From: an uncultured Erythrobacter sp.
GTDB taxonomy: Bacteria > Pseudomonadota > Alphaproteobacteria > Sphingomonadales > Sphingomonadaceae
Reading direction: 5' to 3'
Assembly (NCBI GenBank): GCA_947488325.1
Contig: CANKYZ010000002.1
Coordinates: forward strand, 310,001-374,000
DNA: 64,000 nucleotides
Shown: piece by piece, positions 26,875-36,501 of the stretch
How positions within the stretch are numbered: the first letter of the stretch is position 1
How the letters are laid out: every line of letters begins with the position of its first letter
Made by a program: the position numbers and the translations under genes
The notes under the pieces: model-generated
Told to the model about the DNA's origin: nothing
Databases searched by the model: none
What the model saw: only the letters and a program-made list of their open reading frames with translations

Positions 26875-29130
26875 TTAGCTGATTGCAGCAGGGGCCACAA
26901 TCGTCGCGGTGATCCCGGCGATAATTGTAAAACCAACAAACCCGGCAATGGCAACAATGAGGCTGATTGAACCGACTTCTAAACGCGGCAGCCAAGCGAA
27001 GGCATCAACCTGCATTGCTGTCCAACCAAAATCTTCAGGTTCATGTTCAAAAAAGCGCCAGGCCGCCGACAGGATCAGCGCCACAACGATAGCGAAGAAA
27101 ATCCAGCCATAGAAAATGTGATCGAACCCGGCCGCAAATTCAACACCTTGGCTTTGCGCTATGAATATTGTGCCCCATGCACGAATGCCATTGGCGATGA
27201 TCGGCACAATGATTGAGGCAAGCATGAAAAGCCCGCGCCGTTTCCAACTCTCGAAGCGCGTGAAGCTAACAAGGACCGCCAACGTCACCATTGCGACGAG
27301 GAATTTCACACCAGAACAAGCCTCTGCAACGACGAAAAGTCCAATCGGCGTGTCGATATAAATTCCGTCGATGACGGCGGGAATGCCGCTCCAATGGGTC
27401 AGCGCAACCGCAATTTCGGCCGTGATAGCTTGCAAGGGTGCGATGAATTCATCACCGATCGGGATAAGGAACGTCGCAAAAGCAATTGGCAATGCCAAGA
27501 TCAATGATGCACGCGGACCTAGTGCGGTAACGACCACGCCCTGCAACGCCCCCACTGCACCTGCATGAGCAATTATGTTTATTTCGCTCACACGGCCAAC
27601 GATCCAAAGGCCCAAGCCCGCAGCCAGAATTATTAGCCCAGGCAGCCAAGCTCTTGGCGTGACCTTGGCCAGTTCACCGAATTTGAGCGCGATCAGCCAT
27701 CCGACAATAATCGGCACGAGCAAAATGTGCGTATAGGTGTCAATGTTCCACCATTGATGCAACATCTCGCCCCATTCGCGTGCGGCCACTGTGATCATGG
27801 CCACTGCGCCCAGTGCAATTACGGTTAGCGTAAATCGCCACGCCGCAGGAATTCGCATCAGAACACGTTCGCTTTGTTTTTGAGTTGCCGAACTCTCACT
27901 CTCAGCCGCCATTTTTAGGCTCCTTGGCGGTTGTGTTGAGCACCAGCCTTCAAGCGGTGCAAGCATTGCCCCCCAGTCATGATTGTCGAGCACGAATTGA
28001 CGCGCAGCGCTGCCCATTTCGAACGCGCCGTCATGGTTGCTTGAGAGCCCATTAATTCGCTCCCGCATTGCGGCTGGGTCGGGGTCGCACAGCAGCCAAT
28101 GCTCGCCATCGCGCGCATTGATCCCTGTCGCTGCTTCAGGCGTCAGGATCACCGGTCGCGCCATAGCCATCGCTTCAAGCACTTTATTTTGCACGCCGCG
28201 AGCGATCATTAGAGGTGCGATCACGAAGTTCGCTGCTGCCAAAAATGGGCGCACATCCGGAACTTCCCCCCAAATGGTAAGGCCTGTTGTTTTCTCGCGG
28301 GCATAAAGACGCCGTGTGGGGTTACGCCCGACAATATGCAGTTCAGCGGCGGGAAAAGCGTGTTGTAAGCTTGGTAACAATTCGTCGATTGCCCACAAAG
28401 CAGCAGCTTCGTTCGGCGGGTAATCCATCTGCCCGGTGAAGACGAAATGTGGACCAGGCTTTTCGGCATTTTCGGAAAGAGGGGCTGACATTTGTGGATC
28501 AAAGAATTCAGCATCAATTCCGTTTCCGATCACCTGAACATTCGCCAATGCAGGATTTTCTAGCCTCGAGCGAAATAATTCGGCTTCGGCTTCGCTGATC
28601 AGAATTGTTGCATCGGCGCGGCGCGCAAGCTGTTCTTCGTGCTTGGCGAGCAACCGCCCTTCCCGGTTGTTCAACCAAACGCGCTGACCCGATGCGGCAT
28701 AGTTTTCAAACTTCGCGCTATCGACATCGCACAGATCAACCATCACGCGCCCGGTAAAGTTATCGGGAACATACTGCTCCATCTGGCCCGAAAAGATCAC
28801 GATGGTGCTAATGTCATGCGTGGCAATCATTTTGCACACCCAGTCTTCTAGCACCGCGCTGTAGAATGCGGTCAAACTGACCGGCTTTCCCGAAACTACC
28901 GCTTCGATTCCAGCAAAAACCAATGGCTTTTTTCGGTTCACGATGCGGTGTGTTGCAGCGATCTGAAATAGGTCGGTTGCTCCCGCTCGGTCTTCGTCGC
29001 TTTCTGCAAAGCATCCAACATGGACGGGTGCGAGTTGAGCAAGTTTCTTTAGCAGATGATGCGCGCGTATTTTATCCCCGCGATTGGGCGGGAATGGAAC
29101 GCGGTGCGCAAGAAAGAGAATATCGCCCAT
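26875..29130 (-). CDS. xrtA: Fusion of XrtA-associated glycosyltransferase and exosortase A
   Basis: 751 aa in one uninterrupted frame. Residues 1-400 are a GT4-type sugar transferase of the PEP-CTERM/EpsH1-associated family: MGDILFLAHRVPFPPNRGDK at the start, VIGNGIDAEFF, and the sugar-nucleotide loop MIARGVQNKVLEAMAMARPV. Residues about 428-751 are a polytopic membrane protein with the exosortase catalytic triad C605 (AEACSGVKF), R650 (NGIRAWG) and H671 (FDHIFYGW). Exosortase A cleaves PEP-CTERM sorting signals at the inner membrane. The two are usually adjacent separate genes; here they are joined through a Ser/Glu-rich linker (about 405-425). An internal ATG at residue 407 could give a separate exosortase. 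No EpsI (DUF3485) domain follows the membrane part. Confidence 0.9.
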   Translation of the reverse strand: MGDILFLAHRVPFPPNRGDKIRAHHLLKKLAQLAPVHVGCFAESDEDRAGATDLFQIAATHRIVNRKKPLVFAGIEAVVSGKPVSLTAFYSAVLEDWVCKMIATHDISTIVIFSGQMEQYVPDNFTGRVMVDLCDVDSAKFENYAASGQRVWLNNREGRLLAKHEEQLARRADATILISEAEAELFRSRLENPALANVQVIGNGIDAEFFDPQMSAPLSENAEKPGPHFVFTGQMDYPPNEAAALWAIDELLPSLQHAFPAAELHIVGRNPTRRLYAREKTTGLTIWGEVPDVRPFLAAANFVIAPLMIARGVQNKVLEAMAMARPVILTPEAATGINARDGEHWLLCDPDPAAMRERINGLSSNHDGAFEMGSAARQFVLDNHDWGAMLAPLEGWCSTQPPRSLKMAAESESSATQKQSERVLMRIPAAWRFTLTVIALGAVAMITVAAREWGEMLHQWWNIDTYTHILLVPIIVGWLIALKFGELAKVTPRAWLPGLIILAAGLGLWIVGRVSEINIIAHAGAVGALQGVVVTALGPRASLILALPIAFATFLIPIGDEFIAPLQAITAEIAVALTHWSGIPAVIDGIYIDTPIGLFVVAEACSGVKFLVAMVTLAVLVSFTRFESWKRRGLFMLASIIVPIIANGIRAWGTIFIAQSQGVEFAAGFDHIFYGWIFFAIVVALILSAAWRFFEHEPEDFGWTAMQVDAFAWLPRLEVGSISLIVAIAGFVGFTIIAGITATIVAPAAIS

Positions 29131-29145
29131 TCTGATGCGCGCCCG

Positions 29146-30207
29146 TTACGCTAGGCCGCGCGCGATAAACGGGCCAAGCGTGTTGGCAATCGGCAGAGGT
29201 AATTTTTTCCAGATTTCAATTTTGCGTGAATAGGCTGCACTCGTTGGATCAATATCACGCGCGTCTGATCCCGGTGCTGTCCATCCGGCATAGGTCAATG
29301 GTTGCGGGTCAAAACCCCAGTTCTTTTTGAACTTGAAAGGACCACTACCGGTCTTGGATCGACCAAAGTCGAATCGATCCATATCCCGCCGGCGAGCATG
29401 GATCATCAATTCGTAATACATCAGTTCGTTGGCACGGGCACCGCGAGCGGCATAAGATCCGCCACCCCAAAATGGCATTACCGCGCCTTGGTGATAGAAG
29501 GAGAGTACACTCGAAATCGGCTCATCACCGCTCAAGACAGTCAGAATATCACAGCTGTCTGGAAACGCTTCCACCATCGCGCTGAATAGGCGTTTGGGGA
29601 ATACAGGTGTGCCTAGATTACGTACGCTTTCGCTATACACCGCATAATGTACCGAAAGATCATCTCGCCCTCGCCCGACGCGGACTGTCAGATCATTCTT
29701 GAGTCCCTTGCGCACTTCAGCGCGAGCTTTGCGCGGTATGGCAAGGAGTTCTGACTCGTCATCGGTGGCAAGCAAGCGTTCAAAGCCGCAATGTTTATCA
29801 TCCCAAGATGACCACCCTTCAGGCAAGGTTCCGCCGCGAAGTTCGATTGAGTTAAAACCCGAACGCTCTGCATGGTCTTGGGCTGATCTGGCAAGGGCAT
29901 TGGCAACCTCTGGGCTGTCCGCCAAAATACCGCCACCAATACCAAACCCGCTTGAAACCAAAGCTTTGCCAAACATGATCGAGCGCACCTCGGTCAGCGG
30001 GAGCCAACCGGTAATGATACCCATTTGCTCAGCGACCAGCCCGCAGGCGCGCTGCCCCGTCCCGCGTTCAACGGCCTTAAGCCATATCGGGCGTTGGAAC
30101 ACGCTGCCGTGTTGATCGCGAACAAAACCTTCGATCCGCGCAGTCAGAACTGCATCGGACAGGTCGGCGAAGCTCACTCGTTGGTTCATGTTGATCGGTG
30201 CGTTCAA
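29146..30207 (-). CDS. FemAB family XrtA/PEP-CTERM system-associated protein
   Basis: 353 aa. A double GNAT-like (FemAB/Acetyltransf_6) fold is indicated by the ARAEVRKGLKNDLTVRVG block, LSGDEPISSVLSFYHQGAVM, the glycine-rich FWGGGSYAARGARANELMYY, and FDFGRSKTGSGPFKFKKNWG, which is highly characteristic of the exosortase-associated subgroup. FemAB proteins transfer an amino acid or acyl group; here the substrate is presumably the exopolysaccharide or its precursor. Its start overlaps the stop of the deacetylase gene by four bases (ATGA) and it ends 15 bases before the glycosyltransferase-exosortase gene. Confidence 0.9.
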   Translation of the reverse strand: MNAPINMNQRVSFADLSDAVLTARIEGFVRDQHGSVFQRPIWLKAVERGTGQRACGLVAEQMGIITGWLPLTEVRSIMFGKALVSSGFGIGGGILADSPEVANALARSAQDHAERSGFNSIELRGGTLPEGWSSWDDKHCGFERLLATDDESELLAIPRKARAEVRKGLKNDLTVRVGRGRDDLSVHYAVYSESVRNLGTPVFPKRLFSAMVEAFPDSCDILTVLSGDEPISSVLSFYHQGAVMPFWGGGSYAARGARANELMYYELMIHARRRDMDRFDFGRSKTGSGPFKFKKNWGFDPQPLTYAGWTAPGSDARDIDPTSAAYSRKIEIWKKLPLPIANTLGPFIARGLA

Positions 30208-31139
30208 GCGGCAACCTCATTTGATTTGGCGTCACCCGGAAGTTTCCCGCTCAAATCAACTGCGCGCATGGCCTCACGGTGAGCCAATACATCCATCCGG
30301 CCCCAGCGAAATTCATGTACGAGCTCACTCAGTTTGCCTGCCATTTTATCTAGACCGGTGTAGTGTCGGAACTTCGATCGCAAAGGTGCGTGGGCAACTC
30401 GCGGTTGATCGGGGTCGATCTCCCACGGATGAAAATAGAACACCGCTGGCCGTTCTTCCCGGCGATTGACCTGCCGGATTGCCCAGCGTGAAAATCCGTA
30501 TGGGAGTACCCTAAAAAATCCGCCGCCGCCGGCTGCCACTCGGCGGCCGCCTAGTATCGCGGTTGTTACTGGAATTTCGACAAGGTCGGACCATGGTAGC
30601 GGACGGAATGCGAAACGCGGCGCTTCGGGCCAGCCATAATGATCATGCGCAACGGGTGCAACGCTGGATGAATAGGCATAACCTTGCTCAGCAAGCTCCA
30701 TAAATGCCCACGGTGTGCGTTGGTCGATTGAAAAACTCGGCGCACGATAGCCGGATACAAGTTCGCCCGTGCAATCCTGTAAGATGTCGCGCGCAAGCCG
30801 AATATCTTCGGCAAAACCGCTGCGATCAAAGGTGAAAACCCGTGCGTGATCATAGCCGTGGCTGGCCACTTCGTGACCAGCATCAGCGATACGGCGAACC
30901 AACGCTGGATGGCGTTTGGCAACCCACCCAAGAGTGAAGAATGTGGCGCTAACGCCGGCTTCAGCAAACAGATCAATTATCCGAGCGATATTGCTTTCAA
31001 CGCGATTTTTAAGCCCATCCCAATCGCTGCGTTCAATTACATTTTCAAAAGCGCCAACCTGAAACCAGTCTTCAACATCCACGGACAAGCCATTTACAAT
31101 CTGAGTGTCTGTTTCGGGAAACGGGCTTTGAACGTTCAT
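30204..31139 (-). CDS. XrtA system polysaccharide deacetylase
   Basis: 311 aa. The NodB-homology domain shows the first metal motif LSVDVEDWFQ, the histidine motif EVASHGYDHARVF, GYRAPSFSID as the catalytic-face arginine strand, and the C-terminal YFHPWEIDP typical of the exosortase-associated family (DUF3473 at the end). It should remove N-acetyl groups from the exported or growing polysaccharide. There is no signal peptide, so it probably acts on lipid-linked or cytoplasmic-face intermediates. It lies two bases after the ATPase gene and overlaps the FemAB gene by four. Confidence 0.92.
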   Translation of the reverse strand: MNVQSPFPETDTQIVNGLSVDVEDWFQVGAFENVIERSDWDGLKNRVESNIARIIDLFAEAGVSATFFTLGWVAKRHPALVRRIADAGHEVASHGYDHARVFTFDRSGFAEDIRLARDILQDCTGELVSGYRAPSFSIDQRTPWAFMELAEQGYAYSSSVAPVAHDHYGWPEAPRFAFRPLPWSDLVEIPVTTAILGGRRVAAGGGGFFRVLPYGFSRWAIRQVNRREERPAVFYFHPWEIDPDQPRVAHAPLRSKFRHYTGLDKMAGKLSELVHEFRWGRMDVLAHREAMRAVDLSGKLPGDAKSNEVAA

Positions 31140-31141
31140 AT

Positions 31142-32287
31142 TCAGGCTGCCTCGCGTGAAGGATCTTCCTCAAGCCATTCGATCAACATAGTTAAAACAT
31201 GGCGGAATGACTGTTCTTGCTCTTCCAACCGTTGTTCGATCCGGCCGAGTGCCGTATCCACTTCCACTGGCATCTTTGATTCCGTTGCGACCGAAACGCC
31301 AGCAGCCTGCAATTCATTGATCGCGGCTTCCAGCTCCGCAGTGCGTTCATCCCGTTGAGCCAGCAAAGCAGCGACTTCCTTCGCCGGAACACTGTCAATG
31401 TTTTGATCTTGCGCAGGCACAGCACCTTCAGGTTCAATGCTCAGTGGGCTTGGGTCAGCGCGAGAACCGCGTGACTGATCTGCCGACATTTCGGCAATCA
31501 CCGCATCCAACATTTCGGTGCTAACAATGTCGCGTTCTTCAATTGCGCCAAGCAGCAACAGTCGGTTCATTACCTGATTCACACGGCGCGGAATTCCGTC
31601 CGTTGCGCCATAAAGCGCAGGCAGTAATCCATCTTCGAATAGAGGGCGGCCGTCCCAGCTGACATGCGCAAGCCGGTGATGGACATAATCTTCGACCTCA
31701 TCCGCATCCAGCGCATCGAGGTGGTGGGAGGCAATAATCCGTTGACGCAGTTGTTCAAGATCAGGGTGCTGCGCAAGAGTGCGCCGGAATTCAGGCTGAC
31801 CCAACAACAAGCTTTGCAAAAGAGGATGCGCACCGAGCTGAAAGTTCGATAGCATCCGCAATTCCTCAAGCGCAGTCAGGTCAAGGTTCTGGCATTCATC
31901 AACCACCAACAAACAGCGACGACCGGCACGAGCTTCCTCCTGAAGGAATTCCTCGATCGCACCAAGCGCACCTGCTTTGTCGTGACCTTCGATTTCCAAA
32001 CCGAATGCTTGCGCCACAACGTGGATCAGTTCTTCACCATCCAGCGCAGACGTAACGACCTGCGCCACAGTTAGCGCGGTGAGGTCAATCCGTTCCATCA
32101 AATGCGCGACCAGAGTTGATTTGCCCGCACCTACTTCGCCTGTGATGACAATGAAGCCTTCACCTTGGTTAAGGCCATAACCCAAATAGCTCATAGCCTT
32201 TTTGTGGCTTGAACTTTCGAAGTAAAAATCTGGATCTGGGGTAAGCTGAAATGGCCGACCGCTGAAACCGTAATATTGATCATACAT
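31142..32287 (-). CDS. XrtA-associated ATPase (ExeA/GspA-like)
   Basis: 381 aa. The N-terminus MYDQYYGFSGRPFQLTPDPD is the hallmark of GspA/ExeA-like AAA ATPases. Walker A GEVGAGKST is at residues 50-58 and Walker B CLLVVDECQN at about 125-135. A C-terminal 80-residue region is acidic and coiled-coil-like. Such ATPases occur in every complete exosortase A exopolysaccharide locus, next to the tyrosine kinase and outer-membrane protein genes, and are thought to energise assembly of the export machinery. The peptidoglycan-binding domain of ExeA is absent. Confidence 0.92.
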   Translation of the reverse strand: MYDQYYGFSGRPFQLTPDPDFYFESSSHKKAMSYLGYGLNQGEGFIVITGEVGAGKSTLVAHLMERIDLTALTVAQVVTSALDGEELIHVVAQAFGLEIEGHDKAGALGAIEEFLQEEARAGRRCLLVVDECQNLDLTALEELRMLSNFQLGAHPLLQSLLLGQPEFRRTLAQHPDLEQLRQRIIASHHLDALDADEVEDYVHHRLAHVSWDGRPLFEDGLLPALYGATDGIPRRVNQVMNRLLLLGAIEERDIVSTEMLDAVIAEMSADQSRGSRADPSPLSIEPEGAVPAQDQNIDSVPAKEVAALLAQRDERTAELEAAINELQAAGVSVATESKMPVEVDTALGRIEQRLEEQEQSFRHVLTMLIEWLEEDPSREAA

Positions 32288-32307
32288 GGCGTCTAAGGCT
32301 CCGTGGA

Positions 32308-33933
32308 TCAGAAATCGTAGCGCAGGCCAAGCAGCGCTGTTGCTGTAGCGAAATCTTCTGCCGAAAAATCGCTGTCGAAATAGTCAACGGCAACCGCCGC
32401 GCGGGCTGAAAGCCTGTCGGTAAGCGACCGATTATAAGCTGCCGAGGCACCGAAGGCTGTTAGATCGCCATTCGCATTGCCTGCATCAAACCAATTGACA
32501 TAGGCATTGGTTTGAATGCTCGCATTGCGCCCAAGGTTTCTGCTGAGAGAGGTTGTTATGTAGTAACTTTCGTCCCTGATGCCGTCCGCTGCTTCCAGCG
32601 CAGTGCCGGCGGCGGCAATGAATGTGCGACGATCATAACCGGCGCCAATCGCCACATTTAAGCGGCCAATTTGCCGCTGATAGCTCGCTGCGACGCCGCG
32701 GCCGCGAAATGCCGCTGATCGAACCGAACCGAGCGAATTGACAAGACCTGAGCCTTCTTCCCCAGTTACCAATCCGCCAAAGTCCCCGGTGACAGGATTT
32801 CGTTCGGCCGAAAAGTCACTCGAAAGAGAAGCCAGCGAGTTGTTAAGCGTTCCACCAAAACCCGATACTCCGTCATAAACAGATATGCCCAGCGAACTGC
32901 GGTCATTCGGAACATAGGTGAAAGTGCCATAATAGGTGGTGGAATCGTAACGTTCCCCGATACTGGCGGCGAGCGATGTACGTGAACTTGGACGCCACAA
33001 AACGCCAACATCCCAAAGCAAACCGTCAACATCGAACGCAAGGATACGCGGGGAAGCATTGTCAGTAACAAGTCGCCCGTCATTCCCGATAACTGGATCG
33101 CCGTTCACATCACGCAGTGCATCCCGGCTAGACACCTCAACATCTTCATATCCCGCACCGCCGGTAAGAGCGAGCGAAGGAGTGATAGGGACGATCACAT
33201 CACCGCGAACGAAGAGATCGCGGACACGCTGATCGAGGTTGGAAATATCTTCCTGGTATCCGCCAGCGGTCACAGCAAGCCCCACTGGTAGAACGTCACC
33301 AGGACGAGTGCCTGCACGCACTTGGCCGCTATAGCTCACACTGTCATCGAACACGTCGACAGGATTGCCATCTGCGTCCGTGACTGCATCATCGATTTCA
33401 AATCGGTTGTACCCAACTCGCGCATTCGCCGTGAGATCGACCGATCCAACGCGTGTCGCCAGCGTTGGTCCAGCATAAAGTGCATAGGTCTGGCTGGTCG
33501 CGTCTTGGCTTACCAGTGGGTTTGGTGAAACAGCACCGCCTCCATCCACACGGGTTCGGCTTGCGAGCGCGCCAGCTTCGAAGTTCAAGGCCTGCGGGAT
33601 TACAGCAAGATAACCGCGCGCAATGCCGCTAACTGTGTCGGTGTCGACCGCGTCACCGTAACCTATGTTGCGCTCATAGCGCACGGAGACAGAAGCTCCG
33701 CTATTTTGACCTTGCGCATTCAAATCGACGCCTGCTGCGATTTGAGTAAAAGTGACCACCTCATCGCCCGGCGTCAATTCAACTGACAAGATTTGGCTGA
33801 CCTCGATGTAAGGTTGCACTGTGATAGCGCGACCTTCGCGGCTTGAACCAGAATCCTGCGCATAGGCTGGGTTCGCAGCAAAGCCTGCGGTTACAGCGAG
33901 GCCAACGAATAGCGATTCTCTATAGAAACGCAT
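32308..33933 (-). CDS. PEP-CTERM system-associated outer membrane beta-barrel protein (TIGR03016 type)
   Basis: 541 aa from the ATG at 33933, directly after an excellent AGGGAGGA site; the longer open frame overlaps the kinase gene. A signal peptide (MRFYRESLFVGLAVTAGFAA) with cleavage near AYAQDS is followed by many alternating amphipathic strands, and it ends in ALLGLRYDF with the terminal aromatic residue expected for outer-membrane barrels. In exosortase A loci this family is the likely outer-membrane pore or assembly partner for the polysaccharide. It starts two bases after the kinase stop, implying coupling. Confidence 0.9.
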   Translation of the reverse strand: MRFYRESLFVGLAVTAGFAANPAYAQDSGSSREGRAITVQPYIEVSQILSVELTPGDEVVTFTQIAAGVDLNAQGQNSGASVSVRYERNIGYGDAVDTDTVSGIARGYLAVIPQALNFEAGALASRTRVDGGGAVSPNPLVSQDATSQTYALYAGPTLATRVGSVDLTANARVGYNRFEIDDAVTDADGNPVDVFDDSVSYSGQVRAGTRPGDVLPVGLAVTAGGYQEDISNLDQRVRDLFVRGDVIVPITPSLALTGGAGYEDVEVSSRDALRDVNGDPVIGNDGRLVTDNASPRILAFDVDGLLWDVGVLWRPSSRTSLAASIGERYDSTTYYGTFTYVPNDRSSLGISVYDGVSGFGGTLNNSLASLSSDFSAERNPVTGDFGGLVTGEEGSGLVNSLGSVRSAAFRGRGVAASYQRQIGRLNVAIGAGYDRRTFIAAAGTALEAADGIRDESYYITTSLSRNLGRNASIQTNAYVNWFDAGNANGDLTAFGASAAYNRSLTDRLSARAAVAVDYFDSDFSAEDFATATALLGLRYDF

Positions 33934-33935
33934 GA

Positions 33936-34955
33936 TTATTCCTCCCTTTCGCCGTAATCGCCAAAACGGCGACCCGACGGGCTGAATTGCGCCGCATTGA
34001 GCAGCAGTTTGATATCTGAGCATGCCGACAGCAACTGGCGTGCATCGTCTAAGGCGGCGCGGCTGGATTCATCAGCGCGAACCACGAGCAAGGTCTGCCC
34101 AACGTGACCAGCCAGCTCAGCTGCTGGCGATGCTGCAAGCGCTGGCGGCGTGTCGAAAATGATAAAGCGATTGGGCGCACCGCGCGTAAGTTGGTCGAGC
34201 ACTTGTTGGGTGCGCGAACTTGTGAGGTATTCCGCATCAAGCGCACTACTCGTGCCTGCTGGCATAATGAACAAACCATCAATGTCAGTGGGCGATACGA
34301 GTTCTTCGGGTTTGAGCGCCTCGTCGACCAGCGCATCCATCAGCCCTGCCCCTGCCTCAACCCCAAGGCGGCGCGTAATCGACGGATTGATAACATCTGC
34401 ATCAATCAGAACGACTTCGATGTCGCGTTCTGCGGCAAGAGCAATCGCAAGGTTAGTCGCACAATAGGTTTTGCCCTCACCCGAATGCGGCGAGCACACC
34501 AAAATACGGCGAGCCATAGCGTCATTCGCTGCGCGTGCATCAGCGAGCACTTCACGCTTCACAATCCGAAATTCTTCGAGCAATCCAGTAACTGGGCCCT
34601 CTGGAACAATCAGATTGGCATCGATCATATAGCTGCGATCAATCTCCATCCGCGGCCCGCATAGCGAAACTGCGCGCTCAACTTTGGGTTCAGCCACTGG
34701 CTGGATAGGAGACTGCGCAATTGCCGGAGTAGGTGCCAAACGCGCTTCTGGTTGCACCCGCGCTTGTGGTGCAGCGCCTGCCGTTTGAGGCTTCCTCGCT
34801 CGCGCGGATGCGGTTTTGGCAGCAGGGAGATTTTTCGGCACATTGGTCAGACCGATATTGTCGAGGCCGAATGCGGCATCAGCACGCTCAAACAGAGAGC
34901 CGCGCTTGGCTGCGTGCTCTGCAGAATTGCGTTCGATTTTGCTTTGCTCTGTCAT
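33936..34955 (-). CDS. XrtA-associated tyrosine autokinase (BY-kinase, CpsD/CapB-like)
   Basis: 339 aa from the ATG at 34955 (GAGGGGG upstream), ten bases after the chain-length gene. The first 90 residues are Ala/Pro-rich and probably flexible. The P-loop is CSPHSGEGKTYCATN (K162, T163) and Walker A' is VVLIDADVINP (D185, D187), with FIIFDTPPALA as Walker B. It pairs with the chain-length protein to control polymer length through phosphorylation cycles. The usual tyrosine cluster at the C-terminus is reduced to a single tyrosine (FGDYGEREE). Confidence 0.92.
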   Translation of the reverse strand: MTEQSKIERNSAEHAAKRGSLFERADAAFGLDNIGLTNVPKNLPAAKTASARARKPQTAGAAPQARVQPEARLAPTPAIAQSPIQPVAEPKVERAVSLCGPRMEIDRSYMIDANLIVPEGPVTGLLEEFRIVKREVLADARAANDAMARRILVCSPHSGEGKTYCATNLAIALAAERDIEVVLIDADVINPSITRRLGVEAGAGLMDALVDEALKPEELVSPTDIDGLFIMPAGTSSALDAEYLTSSRTQQVLDQLTRGAPNRFIIFDTPPALAASPAAELAGHVGQTLLVVRADESSRAALDDARQLLSACSDIKLLLNAAQFSPSGRRFGDYGEREE

Positions 34956-34965
34956 GCCCGCCCCC

Positions 34966-36489
34966 TCACGCAATCGTTCCAACGGAGACGATCTCAATCG
35001 CCAACAAGATCACCAGCACGCCGAATAAGCCTGCGGTTGCTCCAGCGAATTGCTTCAGCCGGCGGCGACGGAGTTCTTTAGCTGTCTCTGAAATTGTCAG
35101 AGAGATCGAACCGATCACGGGCAGGCCCATAGATTTTTCAAGCTTTTGCGGCGTCGCAAAGCTTGAACGAAGTTGGCTGAGTGCATAGGCAGCACCTGCC
35201 CCAGCAGCGATCCCCGCAAACAAAACACCGATCAACAAAAGCGGACGATTGGGTGCTGCTGGTGCCTGCGGAACAATCGGAGGATCTACCAAATCGAATT
35301 TGTATTGGCTTGTCTCATCAACGACATCGCCGCGTGTGCGCAGCTTTTCACGATCTTCCAGAAGCCTCTCGTAATTCGTCCGCAACACGTCGTAATCACG
35401 GCTGATACGGTTGGCCTCAGCGGCAACTGCTGGTTCAGAAGCCTGACTTGCCATCAACGATGCAACGTTCGATTGGATGGCTGCGCGGCGTGCCTGTAAA
35501 GAACCCACATTTGCTTCTCGGTCGGCCTGGAGTGCGAGCAACTGTGAATAAGCGGGATTGGGCGTACCCGACGCTTGGCCCGGACCAGCAGCGGCGACTT
35601 GCCGGGTGAGAATTTCGACCTGACGTCGTGTTGATACCACATCGGGATGCTGGTCGGTCAGCCCGCGACCTCGCAATTCGGCGAGCTGGGACTGAGCCTG
35701 AAGCAAGGATGCTTGTGGCCCAACGGCATTTGCGCCGCCCACAATCGTGCGTGGCGTTGATGAAATCTGGCTGTTGATAGAAGCCAGCGCAATTTCGGCA
35801 GCGGCAAGATCAGCATCAATGTCGCGCAGTTCTGTGCGTGATTGTTGAACCTTGGTCGAAAGACTTTGCGAACCCCCGATAAGCTCAGGATATTGCGATT
35901 CGAACGCAAGGCGGCGTTCTTCGGCCGCTTCCAGCTCAACTTTGCGTTCTTCCAACTGATCGTTGAGGTCGGCGATTGCTCCGCTGATCTCTGCGCGGTT
36001 GCCGGATATGTGTTCTTCGCGGAAGATATCGAGCAGTTTTTGCACGACATTGCGCGCCAGCACTGCATTTTCTGAATCGCTCAGACTGCTCATGCCCACT
36101 TCTGCGGTGATGGAGAACAAATTGTCCTCTTCACTGTCCACCTGCACATCTTCGGCCAAGCGAGCAATTGCGCCGTCCATATCGCTGCGCTCAGAGATGT
36201 TTTCGCCCAGCTTTGTGGAGGTAATCACCTTCTCAAGATTGACTGAACTCAAGAGCGTTTGACGCACTCGAGTGATTTCTTCCCGGCCATCACCCGCAAT
36301 GCCCAACTGTTCCGACAAAACGTCATCCACATCGACATAGATGCGTGCCTTGGATTCGTATGTGTTGGGGATCATTGCGACCACCAACCAACCCAGCAGG
36401 CACACGCCCCACGCTACAGCGAGGGCAAACCAGCGGCGGTGCCAGACTGAATAGAGCGCTGTGCGCAATTCTTCAAAGATATCGCTCAT
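34966..36489 (-). CDS. XrtA system polysaccharide chain length determinant (Wzz/GNVR)
   Basis: 507 aa. A membrane helix near the N-terminus (ALAVAWGVCLLGWLVVAMIP, about residues 22-41) and one near residues 420-445 flank a large periplasmic part that begins YESKARIYVDVDD and has long helical coiled-coil stretches (LEERKVELEAAEERRLAFES). This is the PCP-2a layout without a fused kinase; the kinase is the next gene. It sets polymer length and couples polymerase to the export channel. It starts 12 bases after the export lipoprotein gene. Confidence 0.93.
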   Translation of the reverse strand: MSDIFEELRTALYSVWHRRWFALAVAWGVCLLGWLVVAMIPNTYESKARIYVDVDDVLSEQLGIAGDGREEITRVRQTLLSSVNLEKVITSTKLGENISERSDMDGAIARLAEDVQVDSEEDNLFSITAEVGMSSLSDSENAVLARNVVQKLLDIFREEHISGNRAEISGAIADLNDQLEERKVELEAAEERRLAFESQYPELIGGSQSLSTKVQQSRTELRDIDADLAAAEIALASINSQISSTPRTIVGGANAVGPQASLLQAQSQLAELRGRGLTDQHPDVVSTRRQVEILTRQVAAAGPGQASGTPNPAYSQLLALQADREANVGSLQARRAAIQSNVASLMASQASEPAVAAEANRISRDYDVLRTNYERLLEDREKLRTRGDVVDETSQYKFDLVDPPIVPQAPAAPNRPLLLIGVLFAGIAAGAGAAYALSQLRSSFATPQKLEKSMGLPVIGSISLTISETAKELRRRRLKQFAGATAGLFGVLVILLAIEIVSVGTIA

Positions 36490-36501
36490 GCTGGGCGCGC
36501 C

